In this document: piece by piece, positions 23,991-35,978 of the stretch
How the letters are laid out: every line of letters starts with the position of its first letter
How positions within the stretch are numbered: the first letter of the stretch is position 1
DNA from: Rhododendron vialii
Taxonomy: Eukaryota; Streptophyta; Magnoliopsida; Ericales; Ericaceae
Direction: 5' to 3'
Length of the DNA: 64,000 bases
Assembly (NCBI RefSeq): GCF_030253575.1
Contig: NC_080568.1
Coordinates: 2,311,501-2,375,500 of the forward strand
Position numbers and translations under genes: made by a program
Notes under the pieces: generated by a model
Database searches by the model: none
The model's input: the letters and a program-made list of their open reading frames with translations, nothing else
What the model was told of the DNA's origin: nothing

Positions 23991-26969
23991 TTACTTGTCT
24001 CCTCCGTTTTTCTCTGTTTCCCCCTTCACTCTGTACTGATACCTGCTTGCCGTATACAGAAAAACGCAGAAGTTGATAAAACTAAGAACCGAAAGAACCC
24101 AATAGAAGTAATCAAACCTCCCAGTATTGATATTATGAGATAACCACGATTCTCTTCCGCCCTCATCGTCTCCCTTAGCAGTTATAGATTTCACAATGTT
24201 GTTCAATATAGTGGCGCCAAAGCACCCTAAACCGCCACCAACCGCAGCGTATGCAGTCCCCATGCTTCTCATGGCATCCGGGGCCTCCTCGTACAGAAAC
24301 TCCAGTAATCCCACGAGGCAGAATACTTCTGCTATCCCGATTAGGCAATACTGGATTAAAAGCCAGTACGCACTTAAATCGGGCATAGCAGTTAGATAGC
24401 TATCCTCGAACCCATGGTGTATCGCATAATGTCTTCTGTGCCTCTCAAAAACCCCAGCCCAAGTCACTGACGCGATCGAAACTGCCAACCCAATCCCCAT
24501 CCTCTGAAGCTGAGAGGCTCCATGGGGATGACCTGTGATGCGGCGGGCCAAAGGGACGAAGATCAGGTAGTACAGAGAGAGTACGAGTAATATGCTGAGG
24601 GCGGGAAAGACGGGCATGCACGTGACGGGTAGCTTGAGGTGGCCCATGTTTGTGTTCAGTGTGTATGCTTGTTGAACTGAGAGAGTCAAGTACTCTGTGA
24701 AGACTGCACTGAGGACTATTATGGAGGCTGCAATTGGAATGAGTCTTAGAAGTATCTTGACTTCTTCTACTTGTGTCACGGTGCAAAGCTGCCATGGGCT
24801 CGGATTGGCGCCGTGTTCGGTCAGTTTCAGGGCTGCTTTGTCTAAACATCTGCAAAAGGTAAAGGACACAAAATACAAATAATAAGGTGAAACATGAGTA
24901 TACACCAGTATGATCCACTATATACATTGGAGCAGATTTGAGTGGAAGGAGATCCTTCATTGAAGGCTTAGATCTCCATTGCAGGCTACAGCTTGCCTAG
25001 TTTATATGTTTGTTTTTTCCGTTTTCTAAGACGGTATGCTAAGAAGCTCGGATGCCTTTAGGAGCGTGGCATGACACCAACACTCGTTGGACACTCCGGT
25101 GACTGTTTCAAGCTCTAGAACTATGTACTTTAGAGACATCGCGTTAGATGGTATGCCACAGGTATTTATGGATAAATGGACTGGCTTCTACTTAATGGTA
25201 AGAAAATCCTACTTAGATGTCATGTAGCATTTTTCAAATGAGTTATTGTATAAATGAGATACATTAATGGCTACAGAAAGCATTTATGGAACGTGTCCTC
25301 AGCGTGTCGTGTCATGCAATTTTTAAAAATTGCGGTCTCGGCGTGTCCGTGTCTGTGTTACTTAGACTATATGTATGCACCAGCCCCCTTAGCCTTACCT
25401 GAAATCATCAGTATGAGCTATCTTGCTGCTGCCTTTGATAGCAGAACTACTTCCCGGAACCTCATACAGTCTCGCCACTATCTCACTACCATTCAACGAA
25501 GCCTTTCTGTTCCGAAAGGCAGCAACCAAAACTTGTGCAACGCGAGTCAGAGGACTGCCCCCAGGTAGCCTGTGCCTATACAACGGAGTCCCAAGGTAGA
25601 AAACTGTGTTTGCCACACCCATCGCGATGCACAAAGCACCAAAAGCCGATCCCCATCCGTGTTGCATTTGAATATAGACTACTGCAGTGAAAGCCACAAT
25701 TGCCCCTGTAGTTACGGAAAGATAGAACAAATTGAAAAACCTGTCTAGGTGAGACTGGTAGTCTCTACTCGTTTCGTCGAACTGGTCTGCTCCAAAAGCA
25801 GCTACGCAAGGTCTTATTCCCGCAGCTCCGAATCCAGTCAAGTAAAGAACCGTGTTGAGGTAAAGCATCTGCCACCGTTTTGCAGGCTCGCAGGTGCCTA
25901 GTAGCAGGGCAATTTTATCGCACTCGTCTTGTTTTGGCACGAAAATGTGCATTGTTGCGCATAAGGTTATTCCTGTCAAACCCTGCACAGAAGGAGAAAT
26001 GAGATGACAACCATCTCTTGCCAGTGAACATGATCCAACAACACAGAAGAAAACGAAGTTGCACTATGGAAAATAGGTAAAACATTCAGAGAAATCTTAC
26101 TGCAAGATATAGAGTGGTGGAAATTGCAATAGTCCAGTATCGACCTAGATATGCGTCGGCTAAAAAGCCACCAAGAACGGAAGAGGTCTGCGATATTCCC
26201 AGGAAGATGTTAACAGCGTTGGCTGAGGATGAGAAAGGCCGATGCATGACATAGAACATAAACGCCACCATGTTCACCGAAAGTCCAAAATAAGCCATTC
26301 TCTCAGCCATTTCAGTCCCTAGGACATGACAGAAGCAAGTAGTTTCACTAGTTAAACACAAAAACCAAGACACTTACATGTTTCATGTGTTGGGTTTGTG
26401 AAACTTGATTTCGTTTAGATTGTGCTTTGCTAACTCTACGGGGTTCGTTTCTGTAGGGCCCCCAAAACCTAGATAGGAGTGTTATGGTAATTATGGAAAA
26501 GAGAGTACATAATACATCGCGCAGCTGCTATGCATAGCAAAACATTTATTATATGATTTGACATCACCAATGACCGTAAGTGGCAAACATATAGCCCCAA
26601 AGTGACAAAACAAACCGAATCAGGCTTCACAAACCTAGGACTTCCAACGTACAAGAGAAGAAGGTAAAGAAATAGTAACACAGAGTTGAATTGTGGGAAT
26701 TTACCAAAAATGAAGGCGGCGGCAAACCAACCACCAGTTTTGGAAAGGTCAGAACTAATAGGCTTCCCATGGAGATTAACCATCCGAGTCGTACCACTCT
26801 CAGCATGATTATAACCGTTGCTCTGCTTACCATTACCAGACTCAACAAGATGGAATCCAAGATTCTTTGTTTGGAGCAATTGCTTAGAAGAATTTCCCTC
26901 CAAATCAAATTCAAAACTTGTAGCCATAGGAACTGTTTCCGACTTGATGTCTCTGCTCGTACTCCCCAT
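23991..26969 (-). CDS. NPF6.1: NRT1/PTR family transporter, NPF6.1-like, copy A (4 exons)
   Basis: Exons on the minus strand are 26969-26705, 26318-26101, 25982-25399 and 24849-23991, GT-AG throughout, phases 1, 0 and 2, giving 641 residues. This is the 12-helix proton-coupled transporter family (nitrate, peptides, hormones); the substrate of NPF6.1 is not well established. Visible motifs: E91-x-x-E94-R95 of helix 1 (proton coupling), the GADQFD region after GAAGIRPCV, LPGGSPLTRVAQV, and the C-terminal YEEAPDAMRS. The RYWT tract (Thr151) matches, by my alignment from memory, the regulated RxxT threonine of NRT1.1. About 85 N-terminal residues precede the core. An AG acceptor just upstream of the ATG suggests a 5'-UTR intron. 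It is the downstream member of a tandem pair and is convergent with the RING gene. Confidence 0.93.
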
Positions 26970-28450
26970 ATCCCTCAACTTCTGTCCCCTGCAAAAAATT
27001 AAAGTACAAGATAAACGAATCTATAGACTAACAATCTCAAAAACTCAACGTGGGCAAACTACAGTTTCTTTTGGTTTTTCTTCTTTTCTTCCTTACTCGA
27101 GATGATTCTCGATCTTTGATTTTTGGACTTTCGTGGTTAATTCTCCACGAGTTTTTTTATTATTTCTCGAAAAAGAAGATGATCCTAATTAAGGACATAC
27201 AAGCGAGCAAGAGAAGTCAGTTGTTGCCTGCCTGAGCTTAGATGTGTTCTTTGGTCAGAATGTTTTTGTAAATTTAAGGAGAACTTCACGAGAGCCAACT
27301 CAAATTACACCATAGATAAACCCACAATAGAAGGGTGTCTAAAAAGCTTAGAGAATGCAAAAAGTCCCTTCAGTGGGGAATAGTGAAGGACCACAGAAAG
27401 ATGAGCTACGAGTGAGTGTAGGCGTGTAGCAGCAATGTCACGCAGACAAAAGTGCAGATCCGGGCAGAGATGAGTCTGGAACCGTTCAATGCAAGTGGGT
27501 CCCATAGACAGTTCAGGACCACAAAAAGATGAGCTACAAGTGTAGCAACAATGCTACACAGACAAAAGTGCAGATCCGGGCACAGATGAGTCTGGAACCG
27601 TTCAATGCACGTGGGTTCCAAAGACGGTTCAGGATACAACTATATACATAGTCCATTTCCTTCAATATTTTCCGTAGTTCAGAGCCGCAAATGCATTTAC
27701 TTTGTGGAGTATGGAGGAGGTAATCTAATTGCAGTAGTTACAATTTGCCATTTGTTCAAAGCCATGCATCCTACGTTTTCGTGAGGTCCCAAGTTTAGCC
27801 CACTCTGGCTTTCTCAAATTGCTGGAGCCTTAAATAGGTTTAATAAAACGATTTTTCTCATTGAGAAAGAAAAGACAAAAAGGATTTTTATTTTGCTTTT
27901 CGCTTTTCTTCCCTTATTTGTTTTTGAAGCAAAGGGTAGGTTAGAAGGGTTTGCCTCCCCTCCAGTTTCTTCCCTCCGGTCTCCCCTCTAGTTAGCATTT
28001 AGTGGGCCCGACATAATCGGAACCGTTTATAATATAGATCTCGTCGATAATCGGAACCCCTTTTAGTGAACTTTACATTCGTTAAGGCATCTTACACTAG
28101 AGCCCTTATAGCGGTTTAATTCAAATACTACTATGTTCTTACTTTATGGAGCAGTTCGTTCTTAACTTGTAACTTAAAAGTTCCATTCCATAGCAGAACA
28201 GCAGAAAGATCGCGCCACCAATCAAGCATTTTTCATTCCTTGTTGAAGTACAAGCTGTAACAAGTAACTGTATCAAGTTCTATTGCGCGAAATTCTTAGA
28301 AAACATAATGCATCACATCACAATTTTCGCAATGCAATCGCGAAGGGGAACCAAACGAATGCCTCTTACCTGAACTCAAAATGTGTAAACTTCCTAATAA
28401 TAAGTAATAACAAACTTCTAATCGATACCTCATTTACCCATCTCCCCTGT
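26970..28450. other. Spacer between tandem NPF copies; promoter region of copy A
   Basis: This 1.5-kb spacer should hold the copy A 5' UTR and promoter plus the copy B 3' UTR. Two tandem copies of a unit of about 121 bases lie at 27389-27509 and 27510-27636 (landmarks 'agatgagctac', 'aaaagtgcagatccgggca', 'gatgagtctggaaccgttc'). No additional gene is supported. Confidence 0.55.
27389..27636. repeat. Tandem duplication, two ~121-bp units
   Basis: Both units start 'ggaccaca(g/a)aaagatgagctac' and share 'gatgagtctggaaccgttcaatgca'. Agreement is about 90%, so the duplication is fairly recent. The pair lies 420-670 bases upstream of the NPF copy A start, possibly within its promoter. Confidence 0.75.
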
Positions 28451-31400
28451 TCATATTTCCTGCTTTACTCTATACTTGTACCGACGTGCAACATACAGAA
28501 ATGCGCAGAAGTTGATCACACTGAGAACCGTGAGAAGCCAGTAGAAGTAATCAAACCTCCCGGTGTTAATGTTTTGTGACAGCCACGATTCTCTTCTTTC
28601 TTTGTCACTACCCGTGGCAGATTTGACAATGTTGTTCAGTATAGTGGCTGCGAAGCAACCCAAACCCCCAGCTAGAGCAGCGTAAGCCGAGCCTATGCTT
28701 CTCATGGCATCCGGAGCCTCCTCATAGAGAAATTCAAGTAATCCCACAATACAGAACACTTCAGCAATCCCAATCAGGCAGTATTGGATTAAAAGCCAGT
28801 ATGCACTCAGGTTCGGCATCGCAGATAGAAAACTAGCCACGTATCCGTGTTCTATTGCATAGTTTCTTCTGTACCTTTCAAAAATCGCAGCCCAAGCCAC
28901 CGATAAAATTGAAACGGCCATTCCAATACCTACTCTCTGAAGCTGAGAGGCCCCGTGGGGATGGCCTGTGATGCGGCGAGAGAGAGGGACGAATATCAAG
29001 TAGTAGAGAGAGAGTATGAGGAATATACTGAGGCCAGGGAATACAGGCATGCACGTGACAGGGAGTTTTAGATGACCGAGTTGCGTGTTTAATGTGTATG
29101 CTTGTTGTACTGATAGGGTCAAGTACTCTGTCAAGACGAGGCTGAGCATTATAGTGCAAGCAGGGATGGGAATGAGTTTCCAAAGGATCTTGACTTCTTC
29201 AACTTGTGTAACGGTGCAAAGCCGCCATGGACTCGGGTCAGGACCGTCTTCCTTCAGTTGCAGGGCTGCCTTGTCTAAACATCTGTAAGGACAAACACCA
29301 GGAGAAAGACACGGTAAAACAGCTACACAAATTCAATATATTCATGGAAAGCAGAAGGAAAATAACAGATGTGTGTTGATAGGTTTGTGGAGCATGATTA
29401 GTACTGTACACCTCGTCATACATTCACTTGGCGAAGTCTCATGTGAGTTAAGGGTTCTACGGTAATTGGTTGCTGTAAACCATAGCATCGGCTAACTGGC
29501 AGCAAATAACCATGATAGTAGGCAATCTAGCTGAACTACTTACAGTGTGTCCTGCTTTCTTGATGTAATTGATTATTCTTTGTACATTGTGATTTGGGGG
29601 TGTGGTTGGTTCATTGCCTAACAAAGTGCAATGGATTGTCCATGGAGATCTTAATTAAGTTCCTGGAATCAATTTAGGTAGAACTGTCAATTGAAGGCTT
29701 GGCGCTTGCCTAGATTGTATCATTTTAAGAATTTGTATTCGTGTAATCGGAAGCAAGAATAGATTGCCGGAGAGAGAACGAAAGAACCTTTCGTACCTGA
29801 AATCATCGGAATGAGCTATCTTGCTGCTGCCCTTTATAGCAGATCGTTTTCCTGGAACCTCATAGAGTCCAATTAACTCACTGCTATCAAAGGAGGCGTT
29901 TCTCTTCCGAAAGGCAGCAACCAAAACTTGCGCAACACGAGTCAGAGGACTACCCCCAGGCAACCTATGCCTGTACAAGGGAGTGCCAAGGAAGAAGACC
30001 AAGTTTGACATCCCCATAGCAATGGCCAAGGCACCGAAAGCAGATCCCCATCCGTGTTGCATCTGAATGTAGACTACGGCAGTGAAGGCCACGATCGCAC
30101 CAGTAGTGACAGAGAGATAGAAGAAGTTGAAAAACCTGTCCAGGTGAGCCTTGTAATCTCTACTCCTCTCGTCAAACTGATCGGCCCCAAAAGAAGAAAC
30201 GCATGGCCTTATACCCGCAGCTCCAAATCCAGTCAAGTAAAGAACCGTGTTGAGGTAAAGCATCTGCCATGGTTTTGCAGGTTCACAGTTGCCGAGAAGT
30301 AGGGCGATCTGGTCGCACTGGTCTTGGTTTGGCACAAAAATGTTCATTGTTGCACATAAGGTTATTCCTGTCAAACCCTCCGGAATGAAAATAAGGTAAC
30401 AAGTAGCTCTTGTCAGTAAAAACAATGGCAATATCCCCAAACACAACACATGTGCAACTCTGCTAGAATACCAGAAATGGATATGTTGCAATTCATTCAA
30501 TCAACATAATTTAGGTGTGAAGTTATTGGCGGCAACTACGCATTCTACTTAAATGCTTAGGTTCCAAGAACGAAATCTTACTGCGAGATATATAGTGGTA
30601 AAAATGGCAATAGTCCAATATCGACCGAGATATGCATCAGCTATAAAGCCACCAAGCACAGAGGAGGCTTGTGATATTCCCAAGAAATTGTTGACCGCGT
30701 TTGCTGAACTAGAGAAAGGTCGATGCATGACATAGAACATAAATGCCACCATATTAACCGAAAGGCCAAAATAAGCCATCCTCTCTGCCATTTCGTTCCC
30801 TGGACAAGGAAAAAGGAGTCAAGCTCGCTCTCAGATTGTCATCCTATTCCAATGCACAACAACAAAACACAAACAAAGAACTACTCTTGCTTCATATCAG
30901 GTGATTATTAGAACGAATAGGAAAAAGTTTCACACTTGCATAGCAGGTGATTTGATAGCTGGATAAGGATTGTACTATTGAGTTTGAGTGCTTTATCACG
31001 ATGCACTTGAGTTAATTAATCTACATTCCATACCTTTAATAGGACTTGTTTCAACTCGTTCTTGTTTTTTGGAATTTTTATAACAGATGTCCGACTAGCT
31101 TATGCGCATCTCGACTAATGCCGGGGCCTTGAATTTAACAACCGGGCAAACCCCCCAGTGGGCCAAGGTTTTGGAATGTTTGGTCTCAGTGAGATTCGAA
31201 CATGCGACTTCATATTTGCTTTCTCGTACTCATTTGGCCAAATCCCTTGGGTTTTCAATTTGTTCATGTTAATGATTGCAGTTATATGCGGATCCCAAAA
31301 AAATACATCTATTTACTTATATCCATTTTCCATGTTTGCTAAGCTCCTAATTTGTCCTAAAAACTGCTATTGTTCTAGTTTTTATACTCCACAAATTGAA

Positions 31401-33338
31401 AATTCCGACTCTGCCCCTCATAGGCAGCTCCGAAACCGCATCCACTGTGGATGCCAAGAAGGGGCAATGGCAAAGCTTTGTATTTTGCTGGCTTACTGCC
31501 GTGGGAGATGTCGTATTGAGGGGGGCGTTGTCAACTCCCGACACTTATCTTAAGTAGTTGTGGAAGGTTTACATTCGCATTAGAAAGGGCAGGGAGTTAC
31601 ACCCGGCTGCCTTTGCCAACTCGGCTACCATCAAGCCCGCCCCTGAGGAGAGGGGAGAAAGGCTTGCACCTCGGGTCTTCAATTTTGTAGAATATTATAC
31701 TAGGTATAAAGAAAGGGAAATGATTTTGCCACTTTCTTTTTTTGTTACGTTAACAAAAAAAAAAGTGGCAAAATCAACAGCCTAAAGAATAAGCACATTA
31801 TGCAATACTACTTTTGCTACAAAAAATGCAAGGAAACTGATATTTAAGTAATACTTTTACGCTCTTACTAGAGTTACTACTTTCAAAAATTTAATTGGGA
31901 AAAATTAAAAAAACCCGCTGAACTTACACCGCAATGTCCTATAGACATCCAAACTCAATGGACTTTCATTTTAACCTCCAAAGTTTACAAAAAAACTTAC
32001 AATTAAGCGTTTGCCGTTATCTTCTGTCAAGTTACAAACGGAATTATGAAATGTGTATTGTTCATCCAACATTTAATATTTTTTTGAACCCATTACGGAT
32101 CCTATAAAGATGATTCAAACTACAAATCATTCTTAAAATATTTTTTTATAGGTTTCTTAAAAAAATTAGCCTAATCCAATATCGATAGGACTCTCTTAGG
32201 GTGCTCATTGAAAGGTCTTAGAGCCAAAAATTTATTATGACTATTTATAATAAAATTATCAAAAAAATAAAATCTTCGCACCGGTTCAAACAGATTGAAA
32301 ATTGGAGAACTCAATTTTTTGTATCCGGTTCAATTTGTTTGTGAATTTTTTTTTTAAAAAAATAGTTAAAAACTTAAGTGTTCAAATTTTCAATCTGTTT
32401 GAACCGGTGCAAAGATTTTATTCTTCTGATAATTTTATCCTAAATGGTTATAATGAATTTTTGACTCTAAGATCTTCTTATGAGCACCCTAAGAGAGCCC
32501 TAACTCATATGAGAGCCTTACCGAGATTGGATTAAGCTAATTTTTTTAATAAAGCTATAAAAAAAATATTTTAAGAATGACTTGCCGTTTAAATCATCTT
32601 TATAGGATCTGTAATGGGGTCCAAATAAATATTAAACTTTAGATGAACAGTAAACATTTCACAATTTCGTTTGTAACTTGATAGAAGATGACGGCAAAGG
32701 CTTAATTATAAGTTTTTTTTGTAAACTTTGGAGGTTAAATTGAAAATACATTAAGTTTGGAGACCTATGAGACATTGCGGTGTAAGTTCAGCGGTTTTTT
32801 TGAATTTTTCCCAATTTACCTTATTACAATTTTTTTTTTTCCATTTTGAGATTGATTTACTAATTACTATTTTATTTGCTAGTAAAAGTACGCAAGGGAC
32901 CCAACCACCAAAGTTTGCCTTAGACCCCCAAAATTTCAGGGTCGGGCCGGGCTACCGCCAAGTGCTCCTAGGCAAGCTTTGCTACTTCAACGCTGGAATT
33001 GTAATGTTCTCCTAGAATTTAGTAGTTCATTGAAAATTGGCAAAAGTTTTGAATCTGGAAGATTTGTTCAAACGCTTACCAAAAATGAAAAAGGCGGCAA
33101 TCCAACCACCAGTCTTGGAAAGATCAACAATGGGCTTCCCATGGATATTCACCGGCGTAGTTCCCCCTGTATAACCGCCGCCCAACGCCGTCCGCCGGTC
33201 ATCGGACTCCATGAAGTAGAGCCCCAGCTTCTTCCTCCTATAACTATGATCAGAAGAATTCCCTTCCTTTTCCATTTCAACAGTCACAGGCGTCCCCGGC
33301 GTCCCTTCCGACGACTTGATTTCTCCCACGGTACCCAT
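28451..33338 (-). CDS. NPF6.1: NRT1/PTR family transporter, NPF6.1-like, copy B (4 exons)
   Basis: Exons on the minus strand are 33338-33080, 30799-30582, 30377-29797 and 29282-28451, giving 629 residues. Intron phases are identical to copy A and exon 2 has the same length (218 bases), so the two are tandem duplicates. E89-x-x-E92-R93, GADQFDE, LPGGSPLTRV and YEEAPDAMRS are intact. RYWT is kept with Thr149. Copy B is closer than copy A to the Arabidopsis NPF6.1 sequence as I remember it (for example FIFGNEMAER and CVSSFGADQFDE). Intron 1 is 2,280 bases against 386 in copy A, swollen by a foldback element. The exon-3 acceptor reads CCGGAG, with an unfavoured G at -3. A 5'-UTR intron (about 33934-33351) is plausible. 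Substrate unknown. Confidence 0.93.
31590..31685 (-). mobile_element. tRNA-derived SINE-like fragment in NPF copy B intron 1
   Basis: On the minus strand 'gatggtagccgagttggca' resembles a tRNA A-box region. It is preceded on that strand by 'cgggcttg' and a GC-rich stretch. I cannot delimit a full SINE or a poly-A tail, so this is only a candidate. Confidence 0.3.
31897..32812. mobile_element. Long-TIR foldback element in NPF copy B intron 1
   Basis: The element is almost a full palindrome. The left half from GGGAAAAATT and 'cgctgaacttacaccgcaatgtc' is mirrored by the right half ending 'aatttttccc'. The centre pairs 'ccggttcaaacagattgaaaattgg' (32282 on) with its complement ending near 32410. 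Arms are about 400 bases with about 85% agreement. The flanks AATTTAATT (31888-31896) and AATTTACCT (32813-32821) match at 7 of 9, suggesting a decayed Mutator-type 9-bp duplication. It has no coding capacity. Confidence 0.8.
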
Positions 33339-33757
33339 CTCCACAAGCCCCTGAAAGTACAAAAACCCACAAAAAAACAGATTTCATAATGTGATTTGTA
33401 TTATCTGGTTGAAGAACAAACTCATTGAAATCTGAATGAAGGGTCTCTATAAAAAATGTCAAAACCATGAGAATATGACTAGTTTGCTTGCTAGGAATTC
33501 AGAAAACATGTACCTAGGTACCTATGTGTACCTCTGTTTTCGTGCAATTTCAGCCACAGAATTTCAGAAAAACTCGTATCCTGAGAGACCCAACGGCTGA
33601 AATTGCACAAGAACATTGCATGTGAATAGAAATCCTGTTCCCATGCAATTTCGGCCATAGTAAAAAATACTCTTAATCAATATAAGTCTTATAGATGATC
33701 CTGCGGCTAAAATTACACGAGTGGAGATAAAACGGCAAACGGGTATAGATAACCTGA

Positions 33758-33929
33758 TGCGACTTGCTAAGTATAATTCCTGAATGCAACAAGAGGAAGG
33801 AAGAAGTGCATAGTTAATTTCATCAATCCGGGGGGAGAGAGAGTGCGACTTGCTAAGTACAATTCCTGAATGCAACAAGAGGAAGGAAGAATTGCATAGT
33901 TAATTCCATCAATCAGGGGGAAGAGAGAG
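33758..33929. repeat. Tandem duplication upstream of NPF copy B
   Basis: Two 86-base units, starting TGCGACTTGCTAAGTA at 33758 and 33844, agree at over 90% of positions. They share 'gaatgcaacaagaggaaggaag' and end in GA-rich sequence. They lie in the leader or promoter region of NPF copy B, just before a candidate 5'-UTR donor (33934). Confidence 0.75.
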
Positions 33930-34859
33930 TTCACCTACCCAACTAGAACAGTGAGAGCTCAAGTGGAAAGAATTTGCAAACCAGAGGACTAAATATCAGA
34001 AGCTGAGATGATGGGGATGAAAGAAACAAGACAGAAGCAAAAACCTCAATTGCAGGTGGGGGGTGGGGATGATAATTGAACTGGTGAGCAATCAAAACGG
34101 TTGGGAGAGTAAATGTGAAAGGGGCTGCTTGTCTGTATTAAGATGGGGTATAGTGATTCATATATTGGAAGTCCCGTAATACGCGTGCGCGTGCCCGAGC
34201 GTGAGCGCGAAAGTGTCTTTCGAAAATATCTTAACGCATTAAGATTCGCGAGAGCGAGGACTGAAAGCGTGAGGCAGAGAGGAGATTGAGAGCGGGAGCG
34301 AAAGAAAATTTTTTTTTTTTTGGAAGGATTGTGTGAGTAGGTTCGTGTCAGCAACCGACACGTGAAGGAAGAACCAAACGAAGAAAAGACAGGTAAAAAA
34401 GGGTACGAGAAAATTTAGAAAGATGAGAGTTTTTTCTCTCATAAGAGTAAGGGCCATTTAATGCGTTTTGCTCGTGAGAGTGTGGAGGTAGTTGCAGCTG
34501 TATTTAACGCCATTGTTCAAATATTGAGCCCCCACACTCTCTCTCTCTCTCTCTCTCTCTCATGGGTATGACTCCCCCAGTGGTAGGAAGGTAGGCGCAG
34601 ACCGTTGGAGCCTTAATGGGGCGGACGTATCGAATTTCATTGTATGAGAAGTGGAAGGAGGGCGCGTTTGGAAAGAAAATAGAGAGTAGTATTTGACTGA
34701 GAAAATCAATTTCTTTATTCCTAAACCGAAAGAGTGGAGGGGGGCGACCAAGCGTAGCAGTCCTCTTTTGGGACCCGTGTCGTGCTTCAAAACGGACTAA
34801 ACAGCCATAGCTTCTATCACTCCACCCGAAGCTGGTGGAACACAATTAAACTTCGCAAG

Positions 34860-34966
34860 AGGGCAAGATTTGAGGGGGCGTCGATCGCACAACTCGAACC
34901 TTATGACTATCACCTAAACCTCTTGGGAGTAAGTTTTGAACTACTAGGCTACCATCCTTGGTAAAT
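34860..34966 (-). mobile_element. tRNA-derived SINE fragment
   Basis: On the minus strand the order 'ggtagcctagtagttcaaa', 'ctcccaagaggtttaggtgatag', 'aaggttcgagt' matches a tRNA-like head. It has an A-box-like TGGTAGCCTAGTAG and a B-box-like GGTTCGAGT. A real tRNA is excluded by the spacing and the lack of an acceptor stem. Confidence 0.45.
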
Positions 34967-35404
34967 GAAATACCGCCCTATCGTGTTGATCACCATGTGA
35001 TCCTCACGTGGAACGACATTTATTTGATTTAAACTGTTGATTTGGCAAGTCTTTATATGTTAGTTATTCTTGTGAGAAAATAGAGCCACTAGGACATCAA
35101 TAGTTTTCTCAACATAACGTAGAGTGTGACAGAACAATTAATAGACAATTGGAATTGTACGGACTGTCAAATTTCTAACTATTCATTTGTCTGGAGATAA
35201 AAAAGGAAAATTGAATTCTACACTCTATTTTTTGACATCGATCTACACTTCTTTTTTTGGATTTTAGTGTTAAAAGTGTGTAATTTTTTTGCTATAAGAC
35301 AAAAAAAAGAATGTAGATGTCAAAAAAGGAAGTGTAGTATTCAATTTTCTAAAAATAATTTGATTTGTCAGCTAATCAAAAATTCGATAAACTTGATTCT
35401 TTTA

Positions 35405-35978
35405 GGGAGCTGATAATGCCAAAACCATTTTTGTTCATGCCAAAACCCTTTTTGTTTCTGCTAAAACTCATTCATTGCATTACTTAATTGCTCTTCACTA
35501 TATCACGTATTTTACGAAAATGCCCCTTCAAATCCAGAGGATTATTTTTGTTTATGTCTCTTGTCAAATTACCTCTAGTTTTGCTTGTGAATTGCATTTT
35601 TGGTTGATGTTTAATTTTTGTTTGCTTCTCTTCTAAGATTAGCTCTAGAATTTGCTCATGTATCCTTGCATTTTTGCTTGAAACGTGAAACTGGAAAGGT
35701 AAATGATATTGGCACTCCAAAAATTGATGCATGCACTCCAAAACCAGTGTAATTTCAAAGTCACTTTTCTTTGTTTTTTGGAGTGCCTTCATCAATTTTT
35801 GGAGTGCTAATATTATTTTCCAACTTGAAAACACATTGCACTTATGGGATTTTAAAGGGTATTTTCGTAAAGTAAGTGATATAGTGGAGGGTAATTTAAG
35901 TCATGCAATGAATGAGTTTTGGCAGGAACAAAAAAAGTTTTGACAAAAACAAAAAGGATTTTGGCATTATCAATTCCC
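35405..35978. mobile_element. Foldback transposon with 8-bp target duplication
   Basis: Identical TTCTTTTA copies flank the element (35397-35404 and 35979-35986). The ends GGGAGCTGATAATGCCAAAACC and (reversed) GGGAATTGATAATGCCAAAATCC begin inverted arms that extend well over 120 bases. The centre is again palindromic around 'cactccaaaaattgatg'. The whole 574 bp can fold back on itself. It is non-autonomous and non-coding; superfamily uncertain (8 bp fits hAT, the long arms recall Mutator-like elements). Confidence 0.85.

Larger units (their letters stand above)
33351..35396. other. NPF copy B leader/promoter region and spacer
   Basis: This region holds the copy B upstream sequence, with GA-rich stretches, a (CT)n tract at 34538-34560 and a GC-rich patch at about 34170-34270. 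That patch ('gtgagcgcgaaagtgt', 'gaaaatatctta') resembles a segment at about 52620-52690. Open frames here are not coding-like. Confidence 0.4.

Noticed and set aside
24445..24960. 171-codon frame antisense-shifted over NPF copy A exon 4
   Set aside because: It is the wrong frame of a real exon (and 28878-29183 repeats the effect in copy B).
34860..34966. tRNA gene
   Set aside because: A- and B-box-like motifs occur but no acceptor stem or anticodon arm folds; it is better read as a SINE fragment.
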